DNA from: Atrina japonica
Lineage: Eukaryota; Mollusca; Bivalvia; Pterioida; Pinnidae
DNA length: 64,000 bases
Assembly: GCA_030159075.1 (NCBI GenBank)
Contig: BROG01000108.1
Location: forward strand, 366,001-430,000
Direction: 5' to 3'
A model generated the notes under the pieces. The model had not been told where the DNA came from. It saw nothing but the letters and a program-made list of their open reading frames with translations, and made no database searches. Shown one piece after another: positions 14,174 through 35,334 of the stretch (positions are counted from its first letter, which is position 1; every line of letters begins with the position of its first letter). A program made the position numbers and the translations under genes.

Positions 14174-14332
14174 AGACCCTTTAGCAGTAACTGCGGTCCT
14201 GTGACTTTGGTTTGAAAAATGATACAGATACCCGCAAAAACATAGTCGTCGTTATAGTAACTGATTGTTTCTTGACGTCATTTTCCGTGAATCTGTATTT
14301 TTTTGCCAACCAAAGTTTCTGCTAAAGGGTCT
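14174..14332. mobile_element. Short palindromic MITE (AGACCC family, copy 2)
   Basis: Same termini (AGACCCTTTAGCAGTAACTG and its inverse) and same core (CGTCGTTATAGTAACTG) as the neighbour at 13,901-14,079, 95 bp away in the same orientation. Confidence 0.85.
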
Positions 14333-14635
14333 ATAATTAATGTTAACGCCGTCTAAAATAACATCTCTAAAACTCTGCGGGAAATGTAAATGTCACTGAT
14401 TTTCTCACTTGTTTTTGTATTATCCGTAGATATCCGTTTTAGTTAAGTCTTATTTCTTGTGAAACGTCGCCGTCGTACTTCCCTTCTCCCATTCTATTTC
14501 GTCCTTCATAAACCACGTGGGAAAAATAAGCCGGGTCATTCAGGCCTTCTTTGAGTCGTTGAATTTTCATTTCTTTTCACTTGACATGCAAAAAATACTC
14601 ACAGTTTGGGTCATTAATCAATCCATTTTAGGTCA
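14333..14635. other. Non-coding spacer
   Basis: No feature seen. Confidence 0.4.
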
Positions 14636-15370
14636 CCTGAGCTGAAAGCTCATGGAAACCTATTTGCGATTGCTTTTTGTCCAGCGTGCGTCGTGCGTAA
14701 GTTTTTCACATTTTCTTCTAAAGAACCAGTTGGCCAATTTTAACCAAACTTGGCATATAGCATCCCCATGTGAAGCCGCATAAAGTTTGCGAATGAAAAA
14801 GGGGTTGGACCAATAGGGGCCCTAAAAGGGAACAAAAAGTACCAAAACTTGGTACATCTTTAAAAATCTTCTTCTCATGAACCAATGATCAGATGATTTT
14901 AACATTTTGTATGAATGATGGTTGAGTCAATATCTATAAAGTTTGCGCAAGAAATTGAAATCTGTCCAGAAACGAACCACTAGCGGGCGCTTCAGTGACA
15001 CAGGGTACAATTGTATTACAAATTGTTTAATAACTCAAATCTGATCGACTTTTTGTATACAAAGATATATGAGAAAGTTGTTAGGAATTATCTGAGGAAC
15101 ATTTTGATAAAGAATTCGACATTTTTTACTACTTCTCCAGAACCATTGGACCAATTTGAACCAAACTTGACAGGAAGTATAACCATGTAAAGCCGCATAA
15201 AGTTTGCAGATGAAAAGGGGCTAGGGCCAAACATGGTTGTCATGCCTATAAATAGAACACGAATGAGTCAGCAGATATTTTTGATTTAATACATGTATCT
15301 CCAAAATTTTGAAAGCTAGAGAAAAAACCGTTACATTGAAATGAGCGGCTTTCAAAAATCTACAATTATT
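14636..15370. repeat. Dispersed repeat beginning GGTCACCTGAGC
   Basis: Contains GTCACCTGAGCTGAAAGCTC and two internal copies of an ACCAATTTGAACCAAACTTG / GAAGCCGCATAAAGTTTGC module (about 14,720 and 15,140). Related pieces occur at 28,826 and 56,445-57,230. I recall this as abundant in bivalve genomes; its transposon class is not assigned. Confidence 0.65.
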
Positions 15371-15379
15371 TCTTTTTGA

Positions 15380-15935
15380 TGGAAATTGTCGGATAGACCC
15401 TTATGTGAGTTATTTGCGCTTATTTTAAAATTGTTCATGTTTTTGATGTTTTTTGACATTATCTTGAAAAGTATAATAGGTAGAGTAAAAGTAAAAGTAG
15501 CAAAATTGTTCAGCTCGCATAGATCTACAAAAAAGTCAAGGGCCGAAATTGTCAGGTCCCTCCTTATGGGAGTTATTTCCCCTTTTAAGTGGATTTTTCA
15601 TGTTTTTGGATGTTTTTTTGACATTATCTTGAAACGTATAATAGGTAGAGAAAACTTAACAAAAATGTTCAGCATGCAAAGATCTACAAAAAGTCAATAG
15701 GGCCGAAATTGTCAGGTCACCCCTTTCGGGAGTTATTTCCCCTCTTAATTGGATTTTTCATGTTTTTGGATATTTTTGATATTATCTTGAAAAGTATAAT
15801 AGGTAGAATAAAAGTGAAGCAAAATTGTCAGCAAGCAAAGATCTATAAAAAAAAGTCAATAGAGCCGAAATTGTCAGGTCACCCCCTTTTGGGAGATATT
15901 TCCCCTTTTAGTGGATTTAACGTTTTTGGCAAATT
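15380..15935. repeat. Tandem array of an approximately 165-bp unit (about 3.3 copies)
   Basis: Each unit has GGGAGTTATTTCCCCTTTTA, TTTTCATGTTTTTGGAT, GTATAATAGGTAGA, AAGATCTACAAAAA and GCCGAAATTGTCAGGTC. The two long open frames here (to about 15,700 and 16,290) come from this array and are not genes. Confidence 0.9.
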
Positions 15936-16711
15936 TGTTTTTGACTTCTCAAGAACCAGTGGACTACGTTTTATATACATATGTATATACTATCGTCTCA
16001 TCTTTCTCATGGACCTAGTTTATTGCAGTATCCTGAACAGTTTATTGCAGAATAAAGTTTACAAAACAACTAGTCTGTTTTCTGCCATGATTTGTTTAAT
16101 ACAGAACGCAGACCAGTCGTTATCTCCAGTACAGAAGAGTTTCACAAGAACCGTAACTCTATATAGCATTTATGTACAAAATGTATCAATGTATATATTT
16201 TTGCCTTCTTTTGCAGATTTTAAAGCTTTATTTCAGCTTTATATTCGTTTCACCATCAATTTTATTTTGAATGTTATAAATCAATACAACTAGAATTTCA
16301 CTATTTGCTTTTCTTCTTTGAACTCATTGGGCAAATATAACTTATTTTGACACCAAAAAAGGAAATTTTTCAATTAAAAAATAAAAATCGTGGCGTTTTA
16401 ATTCTTTAAAGATGGAAACGCTTCCTTTTTTATCAAAACTCTCCTAAATATCAATAAACAACTTGAAATGATAGCTGATTTCTTTTCATCTAAACTCATT
16501 TTATTAAAATTATAGCTGTTTCGTGAATAAACCAATATAGCGCAAAACAGGTAGTGAGATCCTGTTTCCATGACAACCTCTGCTGTATCATAATTTATTA
16601 TTTGTAACAGTTTATTCTGTGTTGAAGTTTAATTAAAATCGATGACATGCCGTTGCCAACCAATTCTGATATTTACATAGAATTAATCTTATTGACCAAT
16701 ATAAAAAAACT
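15936..16711. other. AT-rich non-coding DNA
   Basis: Nothing recognised. Confidence 0.4.
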
Positions 16712-17020
16712 CATACCAAAGTATAAATCTTTAGGATGTCCAGGATACAGGTACAAATCTGGTAAAAATCGACAAAAAAGCACCTCTTGCAATTAAGAGG
16801 TGGGATCAATTGCCATCCCAGTAAGCATCCCCTGTAGACCGGTCACACCCGCCGTGAGTCCACAGTGAAATCCAAATGAAATACGTGAGAAACGAATCCT
16901 CGTCACAATTGGTACAGACGTCTCAACAAGTAACTCCAAATTTCACTTAGTGAAACGGATTAATCGCACATAAGACCAAGTAAGTCATGACAGGGATATA
17001 GAAAATCGTGGTGATATTAT
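16712..17020 (-). repeat. PLE-like retroelement 3' region (copy 4)
   Basis: Shares the 3' terminus, the ACCTCTTAATTGCAAGAGG variant of the hairpin-like block, and GACCGGTCACACCCGCCGTG with the other minus-sense copies. Confidence 0.88.
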
Positions 17021-18133
17021 AAGACATTTTTATTGCGTAATTTTTTGTTTTCTGTCGCCTAATATATCAAAGGACGGACAGATAACACTTGTATCAGTCC
17101 AGTATTTTACCTTACAAGATATTGGACACCTAAAGGTAACACAATAAATAGAGAAAGAAAAAACAAAACATTGAATAATGATAAATTCTATCCACAAAAT
17201 ATATTTGTGAAAAGTTCAACGATAACTAGGAAACCGATGTTGTTCTTGATAGTAATCAAAATATCAAATTCATTCAAAACAAAATAGAAATAAAAAAAAT
17301 ACTTCTGCATTTAGACAGCAAACTTCACAAATTCAGGTAAGGTCAAATAAAAAATAGTTGTGTTTCCCGTTTAACTCTGAAAAAAGAATAGGGTATGTAG
17401 GTAGGATGTGTTAATCTATTAAAATGTGTTTAATCTTTGATATTTAGGGCATACACAGGAAGCAATAAACATATTCACCTCGGTGAAAATAGACGATTTA
17501 AATTTGTATCAAATACTCCATGCAACGAAGGTCATGTACCATTGATTCTGATGCAATCAATCACCAAACATATGAGTGGACCCCATTATTTTTGCTCTAT
17601 GAAACAACTTGAAAATCTCAAAGACCAACTTGTTGTTTTGTATAGATGTCATAACATCTTTCTGTCTCTGGTGGCTACAACTGCTGATTTGGATGGCCAC
17701 CGAAGAGCATGGTATGTTTTGCGTAGCCATTTTCCGCGTTTTGTCTTGGTGATCAAGAGGCTAACCAGGGCTTGAGAAATCCGTAAAAAAGCACTTGCCC
17801 TTTGGGCGAGTTAGTACATGAATTCTACTCGCCCACGTACGAAACCTTAAGTCATCTGCTAAATTTTCAATTTGCAAGTTAGCAAATGACACTTAGTATT
17901 TCAAAGTAAATAGCATTTTATTTACTTTTAAGTCTTTTTTAAATATATTAAAATTATACCTGTGAAGTGTCTTTCTGAGAACAGTAATCAAAATGTTTTA
18001 AGTATGATATGTTTTAAGTATGTGCGTGCGTGCGTGCGTGTGTGTGTGTGTATGTGCGTGCGTGCGTGCGTGTGTGTGTGTAAGTGTGTTTTACGTGGAC
18101 ATACGTATAAACTTGCAGATAAAATGTTCTCTG
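17021..18133. other. Non-coding DNA with a GT/GC microsatellite
   Basis: A 112-codon open stretch at 17,437-17,775 has no recognisable domain and no promoter or splice signals I trust. 18,022-18,082 is a (GTGC)n/(GT)n microsatellite. This is the 3' flank of the transporter that ends at 18,134. Confidence 0.5.
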
Positions 18134-27193
<9,060 letters not shown>

Positions 27194-27499
27194 GATGCAT
27201 GTAAATTAAACAAATAAAATATAGCACATACCAAATACTGTATTTAATATACACGTCAGGTAAATTGTCACATTTTTAAAATACAACAAGTCTAACTTAA
27301 ATCATAATAGGGGCCACAGGTTGTCAACACAAATATATTAGAGCTTTAATGCATGTAACCCGTGCAAGGCAATATGTTTTATCTTTATATTCTAATTTTG
27401 GTAAATAGACTATTGTTTTGAGATAAATGAGACGCAGCTTAAATTGTTTGTAACATCGAGATTAAATGCATGGGTTAGAAAACGGTTCAGATGCGACAG
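27194..27499. other. Upstream flank of the complete transporter
   Basis: AT-rich sequence that should hold the promoter. No TATA box, initiator or CpG cluster stands out. Confidence 0.4.
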
Positions 27500-28410
27500 T
27501 GTTTTGCAGCTTTGTCATTCATACATTTTTGACATTGCGCAAATCATCGCTGATGTCGTATAACCTGGTTGTTACTTTCCCGTCTGTGTCTATAGTTACC
27601 AAAACGTCCCAGCTGGAGGCATGTTTCCTTGATTCTGTGGTGCCTTTAATTTCTAGTTCGTTGGGATATATTGCTTTGACATACCAATAAAAAATTTCAT
27701 TTTTGATTGGCAAAACATCATCGAATATAACTGAGGCCAACCCCGGGGAAATACATCGTCAACTAAGGCCAACCGACCAGGAATGTTATATTTATTATGT
27801 TTTACCGATCCACTATATTAAAGCATATATTATCCATTGAATTACTTTTAAAAAACACAAAATAAACCGCAACAGCAGTGGTATTTTTATACTTTATTCA
27901 TGCAAAAATCTACATGTACATAAGTTGATCATGTTCGTAATACTAACTGCCTTCGATACCAAAACCGTTCTTTGAGTCGGTTTTTAATCTTAAGCCCCAA
28001 GCGAGAATGTCTGTTTGGCTGACTTCAGCAAATATATTTAATAATGATATATCAATTCTGTCAAATCATTTAATTTCGGGTGTTGTTTCTTTCGATTCCA
28101 GTCTGTGTCGAAGAAATGCATGTTACATAACTCATATAGAGGTTACACCTAATTACTACATAGGAAAAACAAACAAACCGTACGCGCATCCATTTCTGCG
28201 CATGTGATATTTTTATTGAATATCACCCTGGAATGGCCGAGACAGTAGAAAATACTCAGACTGAATGAAGTCTGCTCTACATGAAGAAAGGAACAGGTCG
28301 ACATAAAAGGGGCACACTTGGTTCCAATGGGAATTCCGACGGTTTGCTGAAAGACCAGGGCCTGGCATTATAAAACTTGAGAATTACTGAAATTTAAAAA
28401 TTATCTTCAA
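27500..28410 (-). pseudogene. PLE-like reverse-transcriptase fragment, split
   Basis: Minus-strand pieces: 28,355-28,262 encodes QQTVGIPIGTKCAP, the RT motif before the active site. After a 520-bp break, 27,740-27,519 encodes IFDDVLPIKNEIF (active-site xDD box, with the aromatic position altered) and the YPNELEIKGTTES / TIDTDGKVTTRLYD region. The order and motifs fit the RT lineage that includes Penelope-like elements, judged from motif memory only. The same segment with fewer breaks is at 49,705-49,945. Confidence 0.8.
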
Positions 28411-28825
28411 CGTTTGGTAATCCCGAAATTTGATTAGCTGAGAAGGCCAAGTTAAGAATACTCCCCAACTTAAGTCAATTTTTTAGTTTTATGGTGCGAG
28501 ACTCTGATCTCCAAACATTACAAATGCAATGTACATTGTCTATAAGAAATTCAAGCATTTTTCTTTTGTTAACGTCAGTGTTTTTATGTGTTGAATCAGA
28601 GTGGTGTTGGACGAAGAAAATATCACGATAAACAATGAAGGTATTCAAATTTGCGGGTACTACATTCAGAGAAAAAAACAGTTGTCAACGATAAGGAAAA
28701 GTCTCTCCTTTATTTTATCATTAAATTTTAGTATAAAGAGTTAATGTAGAATAGTTGTATGTTTTGACCCTTTGAATTTGAGAAAAACGGGATGACTTTC
28801 AATTTTCTAAATACTGATTTGATTT
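28411..28825. other. Tail of segmental duplication and spacer
   Basis: Matches 49,910-50,370 up to about 28,640 (GTGTTGAATCAGAGT and GTGTTGGACG in both). The 50-kb side has a MITE inserted after AAACTTAAAG. Confidence 0.7.
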
Positions 28826-29485
28826 TAGATCACCTGAGCCGGTGAGCTGTTGTGATCACTCTCTGTCTGCCGTCCGTCCGCCCGCCACTTTTCTTAATTT
28901 CGACTTCTTCTCTGCAACCATTGAAGAGATTTATACGAAATTTTACAGGAAGCAAGTGCTTAAATTTCTTTACCAAATGTGTAGTTTTCAGCCAGATCGG
29001 CCCAGGGGTGGATCCAGGGTGGGGGTAAAATAGGTCCCAGAAGGAATCCCTCTTTAAAAATCTTCTCCAGGACCGCTGCTTGAATTTAAAAACCGGATTG
29101 TTTCATAGTGATCTACATGGATGTATGATTAAAGGTTGCATTTTTGCGGAGAAATCGGAATATTAATTTTTTACGCTTTTTGAGGTATTTTCAGACTTTA
29201 ATGTCTTTTAGTTGTAATTAGGTTAGGAAATGTCTTAGTGCAATACATTTGCTGAAACTTTAATTTTATGAATTTAAGACTGCAAAAAGGGGGATGTTTT
29301 CTTACATGGTCAGCTTGTTCTTGGAAACTACTGAAGGGATTTTGACAAAACTTTACACGAATCAAGTACTCACAGTCCTCATACCGTAATTGTTAAGTTT
29401 TGTTTTGATTTTTTTCTTGGTCTTCTTTCCACATTTGTAGATGGTTCTCAAGTGAGCAAATTAGGCCCACTTGGGCCTTTTGCCT
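28826..29485. repeat. Dispersed repeat, GATCACCTGAGC to GGCCCACTTGGGCC
   Basis: Begins TTAGATCACCTGAGCCGGTG and ends AGTGAGCAAATTAGGCCCACTTGGGCCTTTT. The interior shares GGTGGATCCAGGGTG and ATCTACATGGATGTATG with 7,128-7,345. Apparently one of the common molluscan interspersed repeats; class not assigned. Confidence 0.65.
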
Positions 29486-29619
29486 TTAGTATCCATATTT
29501 GATTTACACAGCTTCTGGGATAAACAACTGTACAGTTTCACTGAATTTCCTTCTTAACTGATGTAAGCATTTTACTAAGGAGTAATACAGAGCTCTGTCG
29601 GTTGCCTTTAATTTGACAT

Positions 29620-30600
29620 CTAGATATATCGAAGACTTTTGTCAATTAACAGTGACTATTTCCATTCATATGTCAATTGCGATATATCCCAACGACCTAG
29701 AAATTAGAGACACAACAAAACTAAACACACAAGCTTCCTACTTGTACATTTACTGACTATAGACACAGACGGGGAATTATCAACCAGGCTATCCGACGAA
29801 CGCGACGATTTTCGGTTTCCCATCATCAATTTTCAACATTTAGCTAGTTACTGTAATATCACGCTATCGTCTCCATATGGTATTTGTACATTACAAATGA
29901 TCCGATATACCAGAGCCTGTTTTACATATGAGCATTTCATATACAGAGAGAAACTACTTACTGAAAAGCTGATATCGAAAATCGCGCTTGATGTGAACGT
30001 TCCGCAAATTCTAAGGTCGTTATAATGATCTTGTCTGCAATTACTCTATTTCACTTATTGAAATGTTGAGTTTTCTGTTCGTTTTTTTATTTTATTTTTT
30101 TATTTTTTGTTTTACGCCATACTCAACAATCTTTCAGTCATATCATGGCGTCCAGTTTTTATTGGTGGAGGAGAAACCCCGGTTACCCGGGTAAAGACCA
30201 CCGACCTTCCGCAAGTAAACTGGCAAACTTCCCCACATAATTCGAAACGACCCTAGCGGGATTCGAACCAGAGGTGAGAGGCCTTGTGATTTAAAGCGCA
30301 ATGTTGTAACCACTCGGCCACGGAGGTCCCCTTTTTTCTGTTCGGTAATGGTTGTTGAGTCGTCTGTAAACCAACTGTGACGATGATTTATTCCTCATAT
30401 ATTTCATTTGAATTTGACTGTGGACTTGCGGCGAGTGAAACCGGACAAAGGGAATGCTTGCGTCTCCATGGCACCTGATCCCACCTCTAGATTTCCATAG
30501 GTTCGTGTTTGTGCAATATTCACCAGATTTGTATATTGTATCCAGGACATCTTGAAGATTGAAATTTGATATCTGTGATTTTTATATCCATCCTTTAGTT
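29620..30600 (+). repeat. Long PLE-like 3' copy (copy 9), split by a SINE
   Basis: Plus-sense. 29,620-30,081 holds the degraded C-terminal RT frame (CTGACTATAGACACAGACGG, CGATTTTCGGTTTCCCATC, ATGATCCGATATACCAGAGC). 30,345-30,600 holds the 3' block and the GATATCTGTGATTTTTATA terminus. The SINE at 30,082-30,333 interrupts it. Confidence 0.88.
30082..30333 (-). repeat. SINE family 2, full-length, inside a retroelement copy
   Basis: Minus-sense: head GGGGACCTCCGTGGCCGAGTG near 30,333, B box GGTTCGAATCC (about 30,270), body with GGTAACCGGGGTTTCTCCTC, tail of A/T at 30,082. An 11-bp target-site duplication TTTTCTGTTCG is at 30,071-30,081 and 30,334-30,344. Confidence 0.93.
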
Positions 30601-30723
30601 GTTGAAAAGTAAAAATAAATCACCATGGAACATAAGGTCATCAAAATATTTTAAAACAATAGAAAATATTACATGAAATCATTCGAGAATTTATTACCTG
30701 AATCAAACAATGAGTAACATTAT

Positions 30724-30823
<100 letters not shown>

Positions 30824-31149
30824 ATTATCAGATAATATCAATCGCCACTTGGGTACTAGATATGAACTACATTTAGATTACTACTGTAATATATCCAATA
30901 TTATCATTTGTCACTCGGGTACTTTGTTTTAGGCAGTAAATGGTGGTTTTAACTACCAGATAACATTTTGACACTCGAGTACCACTTATATCGTACAGGT
31001 TAAATACAATGTACCTCCCCATCTTTATCACTTAACTCATTCACCTCTACAGACACATTTGGACTGGTCTAAACCATTGATTTACATACGAGTCAATTTT
31101 TTTCGGGAATTGTTGAGTTGAGGCATCATTGCTAGATAAACCCTTTTCG

Positions 31150-31960
31150 TACGACAAACATGGCAGAGAATAACAATGGAACTAGAACAATGGATTCTCA
31201 AAGTATTATATAAGTAAACCACATATGTGAGTAGTTATCCATTACATTTCCGGGTTCACAATAACACCTTTAGTGGGTGCTATCATGAATATGGAGGGAA
31301 TCCTTCCGTTTACTACCACAACCTCGTTCGTCCAAGTATATAGAGTAGGACAAACAACAGATCTCTACAAACCAGCTGCCACGGTACTTATCCATAAACG
31401 TCAAAATTAGTCTGTACAGATAAAATGAAACACGACTGACACTGTGTAAAGCATATACATAGCGTGCCAGTGATGATGGACGGCTTACAATATCTTATGG
31501 TGAAAATACACACAACAGTCTGTGACACCCAGAACAGAGATGACGTTATCGCCCCATACAATTTGGTCCAGTTCACCTGTTTTACGCAGAATGCTGTAAG
31601 TATTGAATAAGATGACACCAAAGTGGCAATGTAAAGGGCAAAAACACACTGATTATTATCAGGAAAAAATACTTTATAAATTGTAGGTAGCTGACGATCA
31701 TGACATTGTTTTCGAATGTCAGATTTTTGTGTCTTTCTTATTTCCTTTAGACATCGGGACTTGATGAAAATAATAAAAAAGATAAGGCTGCGGACAACGC
31801 CAGGACTGTAATGGAGTATGCTATATACAGTCTGGGCTCTTCTGACTTTGTGTTAGCTACTTTATCGCTCGTCGCATTAATGTTCAATATCTGCGTAACG
31901 TTACCCGGTATACCATGTTTAAATCTGTGTGGATCATTGCCGGTATCAGTAAATAAAACA
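31150..31960 (-). pseudogene. Decayed MFSD4B-like exon 3
   Basis: The minus strand reads a piece of the family around TM7-9: FCVKQVNWTKLYGAITSSLF matches the FCVKQMNWTKVDGATLTSVY segment of the 18-kb gene, then IFTIRYCKPSIITGTLCICF. Flanking sequence to 31,960 matches the extracellular-loop/TM5 part (GGAGTATGCTATATACAGTC) and to 31,170 the C-terminal part (CAATGGATTCTCAAAGTA). It is broken by indels and stops on both sides. Exons 1 and 2 are not visible. It is much more diverged than the 41-kb copy, so this is an older loss. Confidence 0.85.
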
Positions 31961-31964
31961 ATAG

Positions 31965-32275
31965 TCTTGATTGCGATTACTCTGTTTCACTAAGTGAAAT
32001 GTTGAGTTACCAGTTCGATGGCGGATGTTGAGACGTCTGTACCAATTATGACGAGGATTCATTCCTCACGTATTTCATTTTAATTTGACTGTGGACTCAC
32101 GGCAGGCGGGTGTGACCGGTCGACAGGGGATGCTAACTCCTCCATGGCACCTGGTCCCACCTCTTGATTTCAAGAGGTCCGTGTTTGTCCATTTTTTACC
32201 AGATTTGTACCTATATCCTGGACATCAAAATGATTTATACTTTGGTATCTGAGATTTTTTATATTGTTATAATGT
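31965..32275 (+). repeat. PLE-like retroelement 3' region (copy 10)
   Basis: Plus-sense and well preserved from TGCGATTACTCTGTTTCACT to GGTATCTGAGATTTTTTATA. It abuts the decayed transporter exon, where it probably inserted. Confidence 0.9.
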
Positions 32276-34232
32276 AAGACAATTTCGTTCCACGTATAAA
32301 AACAAAAACAAAAAATATTGAGATTCGTCATCTTGCACTGATGTTTGTAGAAATATAAAAAGTGTATGGCCTGAAATCAATGTTTATATAATGTTTAGAC
32401 GTTGACAAATTATACCAGAATAACCTTATTGATATGGTCCTTAAAACTTTGTAAATACTTATTCATAAATTGTCACCTTATATAGCTTGTTTAGTAATTC
32501 TTCTATTTTAATTAAAGTACCAGCATATACTTGCATTTCCATGTACAATGATCTAAATCTGAATATATATAATTAAATTGTATATGTATTATATAAATAC
32601 TAGGTTAAATAAATTACAGCAAACCCTGTTAGATCCCTGGGGTCTTTGCCGTAATGAATTTGCTCTTATATAAAGAATCAAAGTACTGAAACGACGTGTC
32701 GAATTATTCAGCTGTGATTATGTAATGTCTGTTAGATCTATTGAAGTGAGTGTGGCAGGTTCTGGAATACACAGAGAAAAAACCCGTATTTCGGAAAATT
32801 GCCCGGGCAGAATCGCGGAAACTCTTCGAGATAGACAATAACAATAGACAAACACGTGTGTGCGACACAAATGGATATCGTAGAAATACATAAATCGTGT
32901 ATGTATTATTATCGATTTTATATTTTGGTACAATTATACATGAAACATAATTGAAAAAATTAGTGCTTTTTTTATTTTGCAAAGATCTATCATTAAATGA
33001 AAATGTTGCATTCTCTTTTGTTTTGAGCGGATGATTGAAAGTAAACAAATCAACGATCACGAAATTTTAACCTATATTTTCACTTTAACACGGGTATATT
33101 TCGTATAAGATTTAAGTGGATTGAAGTTCTCTTTCATGTTCCGATGATGAGAGCATTCACTATATTCAAGAAAACTGATAAATTGAAAATTGTAGTTGTA
33201 AGGCAATCCGCCATCTTGAATTTGATCCATAAGTAAACACGTGACGTGTTACGTCACCTTGTAAAACGGCAAATTATCTGACTGTAGGTAATAATAGAGA
33301 TCGATTTTGCCACATGTAACTGATAGATAAAGTAAAGTTTATTTGGATTCTGCATAAAATCATCATTACGGAACTATATATCTATTCAATTTATAATACA
33401 TTTTAATACCGGCTTATGAAATGGCGAAGTCCCATCTGCTTCAACAGTTTGGTTTAATTCCATTTTGATAAGACCATTGATGGTATCTCTATGAAACTTC
33501 TCATGTAGATATACCTTGATGATAACTATCCATTGCATTCTTTCTGTTTGTAATTGGGGTTCAAAGGAGTAATGGGGTGGGGATTTGGTTTACTATAGAA
33601 ATCTATAGGAATTTTTTAACATTCCATTATAACTTGAAAATGGTACAGTTTAAAACAATTTAACAATATACATATATTTACTTTTTCCCTATGGGAATGA
33701 CCATTCATTGATGAGCATAGGGATCTTTAGGGGTATACCTTAGATTTTGTTTCTCCAGTTATGCTAGTTTTGAAAAATAATGGTTTAATCAGAGAAAAAA
33801 AAAATAACTAGGATTAGATAATGTGATATTGGCTTAGAAAACTAAGTTAAACTGAAGTATGACACGCCAGAATCACATTACTGAGTTTAATCTATTTCTT
33901 CAGTTAAAACTTTGTTTTATGCAGTTATACCTTATTTTATTAATATGATTGTGTCTAATTAATTACCATTAACTGCAAAATGACTTGGTTCAACTGCGTC
34001 ATCATCACATAACCTTTATAATTATAGTAGAAATGTTACAACTGTCACAGACAGACCTTTAAATGTTTGCACTATTTCGTGTAATATACTGAAATCTTTG
34101 TGTAAAGTTGATCCATATACCCTTACTAATACAAGGCTTTTTTCGTAATTATGAAATTCATTCTAAACCATCAATTACTTGATTATATATGATTATATTA
34201 ATCTAATTTATTTGATTTAATTTTACATAATT
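32276..34232. other. AT-rich non-coding DNA
   Basis: No gene seen; frames at 32,704-33,060 lack any recognisable domain. About 33,735-33,960 carries degraded copies of the GGTTTAAC-type repeat. Confidence 0.4.
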
Positions 34233-34950
34233 ATATTTCTATTTGTTGGACTATCATTTCATTTTATATTATTTTATTTCGATTTGTTGGATTGTTATTT
34301 CATTTTACATTATTATATTTCTATTTGTTGGATTGTTATTTCATTTTACATTATCATATTTCTATTTTTGGATTGTCATTCCATTTTATGTTATTTTATT
34401 ACTATTTGTTGGATTTTTATTGCATTTTATATGATTATATTTCTATTTTTGGATTGTTATTTCACTTTACGACATTATATTTCTATTTCTTGCTCTGTCA
34501 TTTCATTTTAAATCATTATATTTCTGTTTGTTGGATTGTTATTTCATTTTACATTATCATATTTCTGTTTTTGGATTGTTATTTCACATAACATTATTAT
34601 AGTTCTATTTGTTGGATTATTTCATTTAACGTTATTTTATTTCTATTTGTTGGATTGTCATTCCATTTAATGTTATTTTATTATTATTTGTTGAATTGTT
34701 ATTTCATTTTACATTATTATATTTGTTTTTGGATTGTCATTTCACTTTACATTATCATATTTCTATTTGTTGGATTGTTATTTCATTTAACGTTATTATA
34801 TTTCTATTTTTTGGATTGTCGTTCCATTTTATGTTATTTCATTACTATTTGTTGGATTGTTATTTCATTTTACATTATTATATTTCTATTTGTCAGATTG
34901 TTATTTCATTTTACATTATCATATTTCTATTTGTTAGATTGTTATTTGCA
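34233..34950. repeat. AT-rich minisatellite (unit about 40 bp, about 16 copies)
   Basis: Repeats of TATTTCTATTTGTTGGATTG then TTATTTCATTTTACATTA with small variations. Overlapping open frames of 60-128 codons arise from the array, not from selection. Confidence 0.95.
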
Positions 34951-35225
34951 GTTTCTTGGCTTTTCCAACTTTAAAATTGGATTTTTCAACTTTTTTCTTG
35001 GCTTTTCCAACTTATTTATGGACTTGTCAAGATTAATATAAATATGGCTTTCATTTATAAACAGACACTCGGACAGTATGTATTGAATAAACACTTTAAA
35101 CACCTTGATACCACTCGGAAGTGTTTGTGCGCAGGTGTAATTAGTAGGAACGCAGTTATCATGAAAGGGTCTATTGCTCAGGTGACCAACAGGTATGTAG
35201 GTCATTTGGTTGGTCATTTTGTTGA

Positions 35226-35330
35226 ATTGGACTTTGAATGGTGTTTTACACCACGCTAACGTCATATTATGGCGGTTTTTAGTGATGGAGGAGAGGACCC
35301 ATTTACAATGCAAATTTATAATGTATATTC
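35226..35330 (-). repeat. Possible SINE family 2 tail fragment
   Basis: GTTTTACACCACGCTAACGTC then TTATGGCGG and GTGATGGAGGAGAGGACCCA resembles the tail half of the SINE at 30,100-30,180 with many changes. Confidence 0.45.
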
Positions 35331-35334
35331 TTAA

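Noticed and set aside
15386..16293. Two plus-strand frames of 104 and 194 codons
   Set aside because: They are built from the 165-bp tandem repeat and its AT-rich flank, with no domain.
17437..17775. 112-codon plus-strand frame
   Set aside because: No recognisable motif, no splice or promoter support; within the expected range for chance in this amount of sequence.
27466..27690. Plus-strand frame of 74 codons
   Set aside because: It is the antisense shadow of the reverse-transcriptase fragment on the minus strand.
32704..33060. 118-codon minus-strand frame
   Set aside because: No recognisable motif and low-complexity composition; likely chance.
34243..35041. Hydrophobic frames resembling a membrane protein
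   Set aside because: Translations of the AT-rich minisatellite in several frames.
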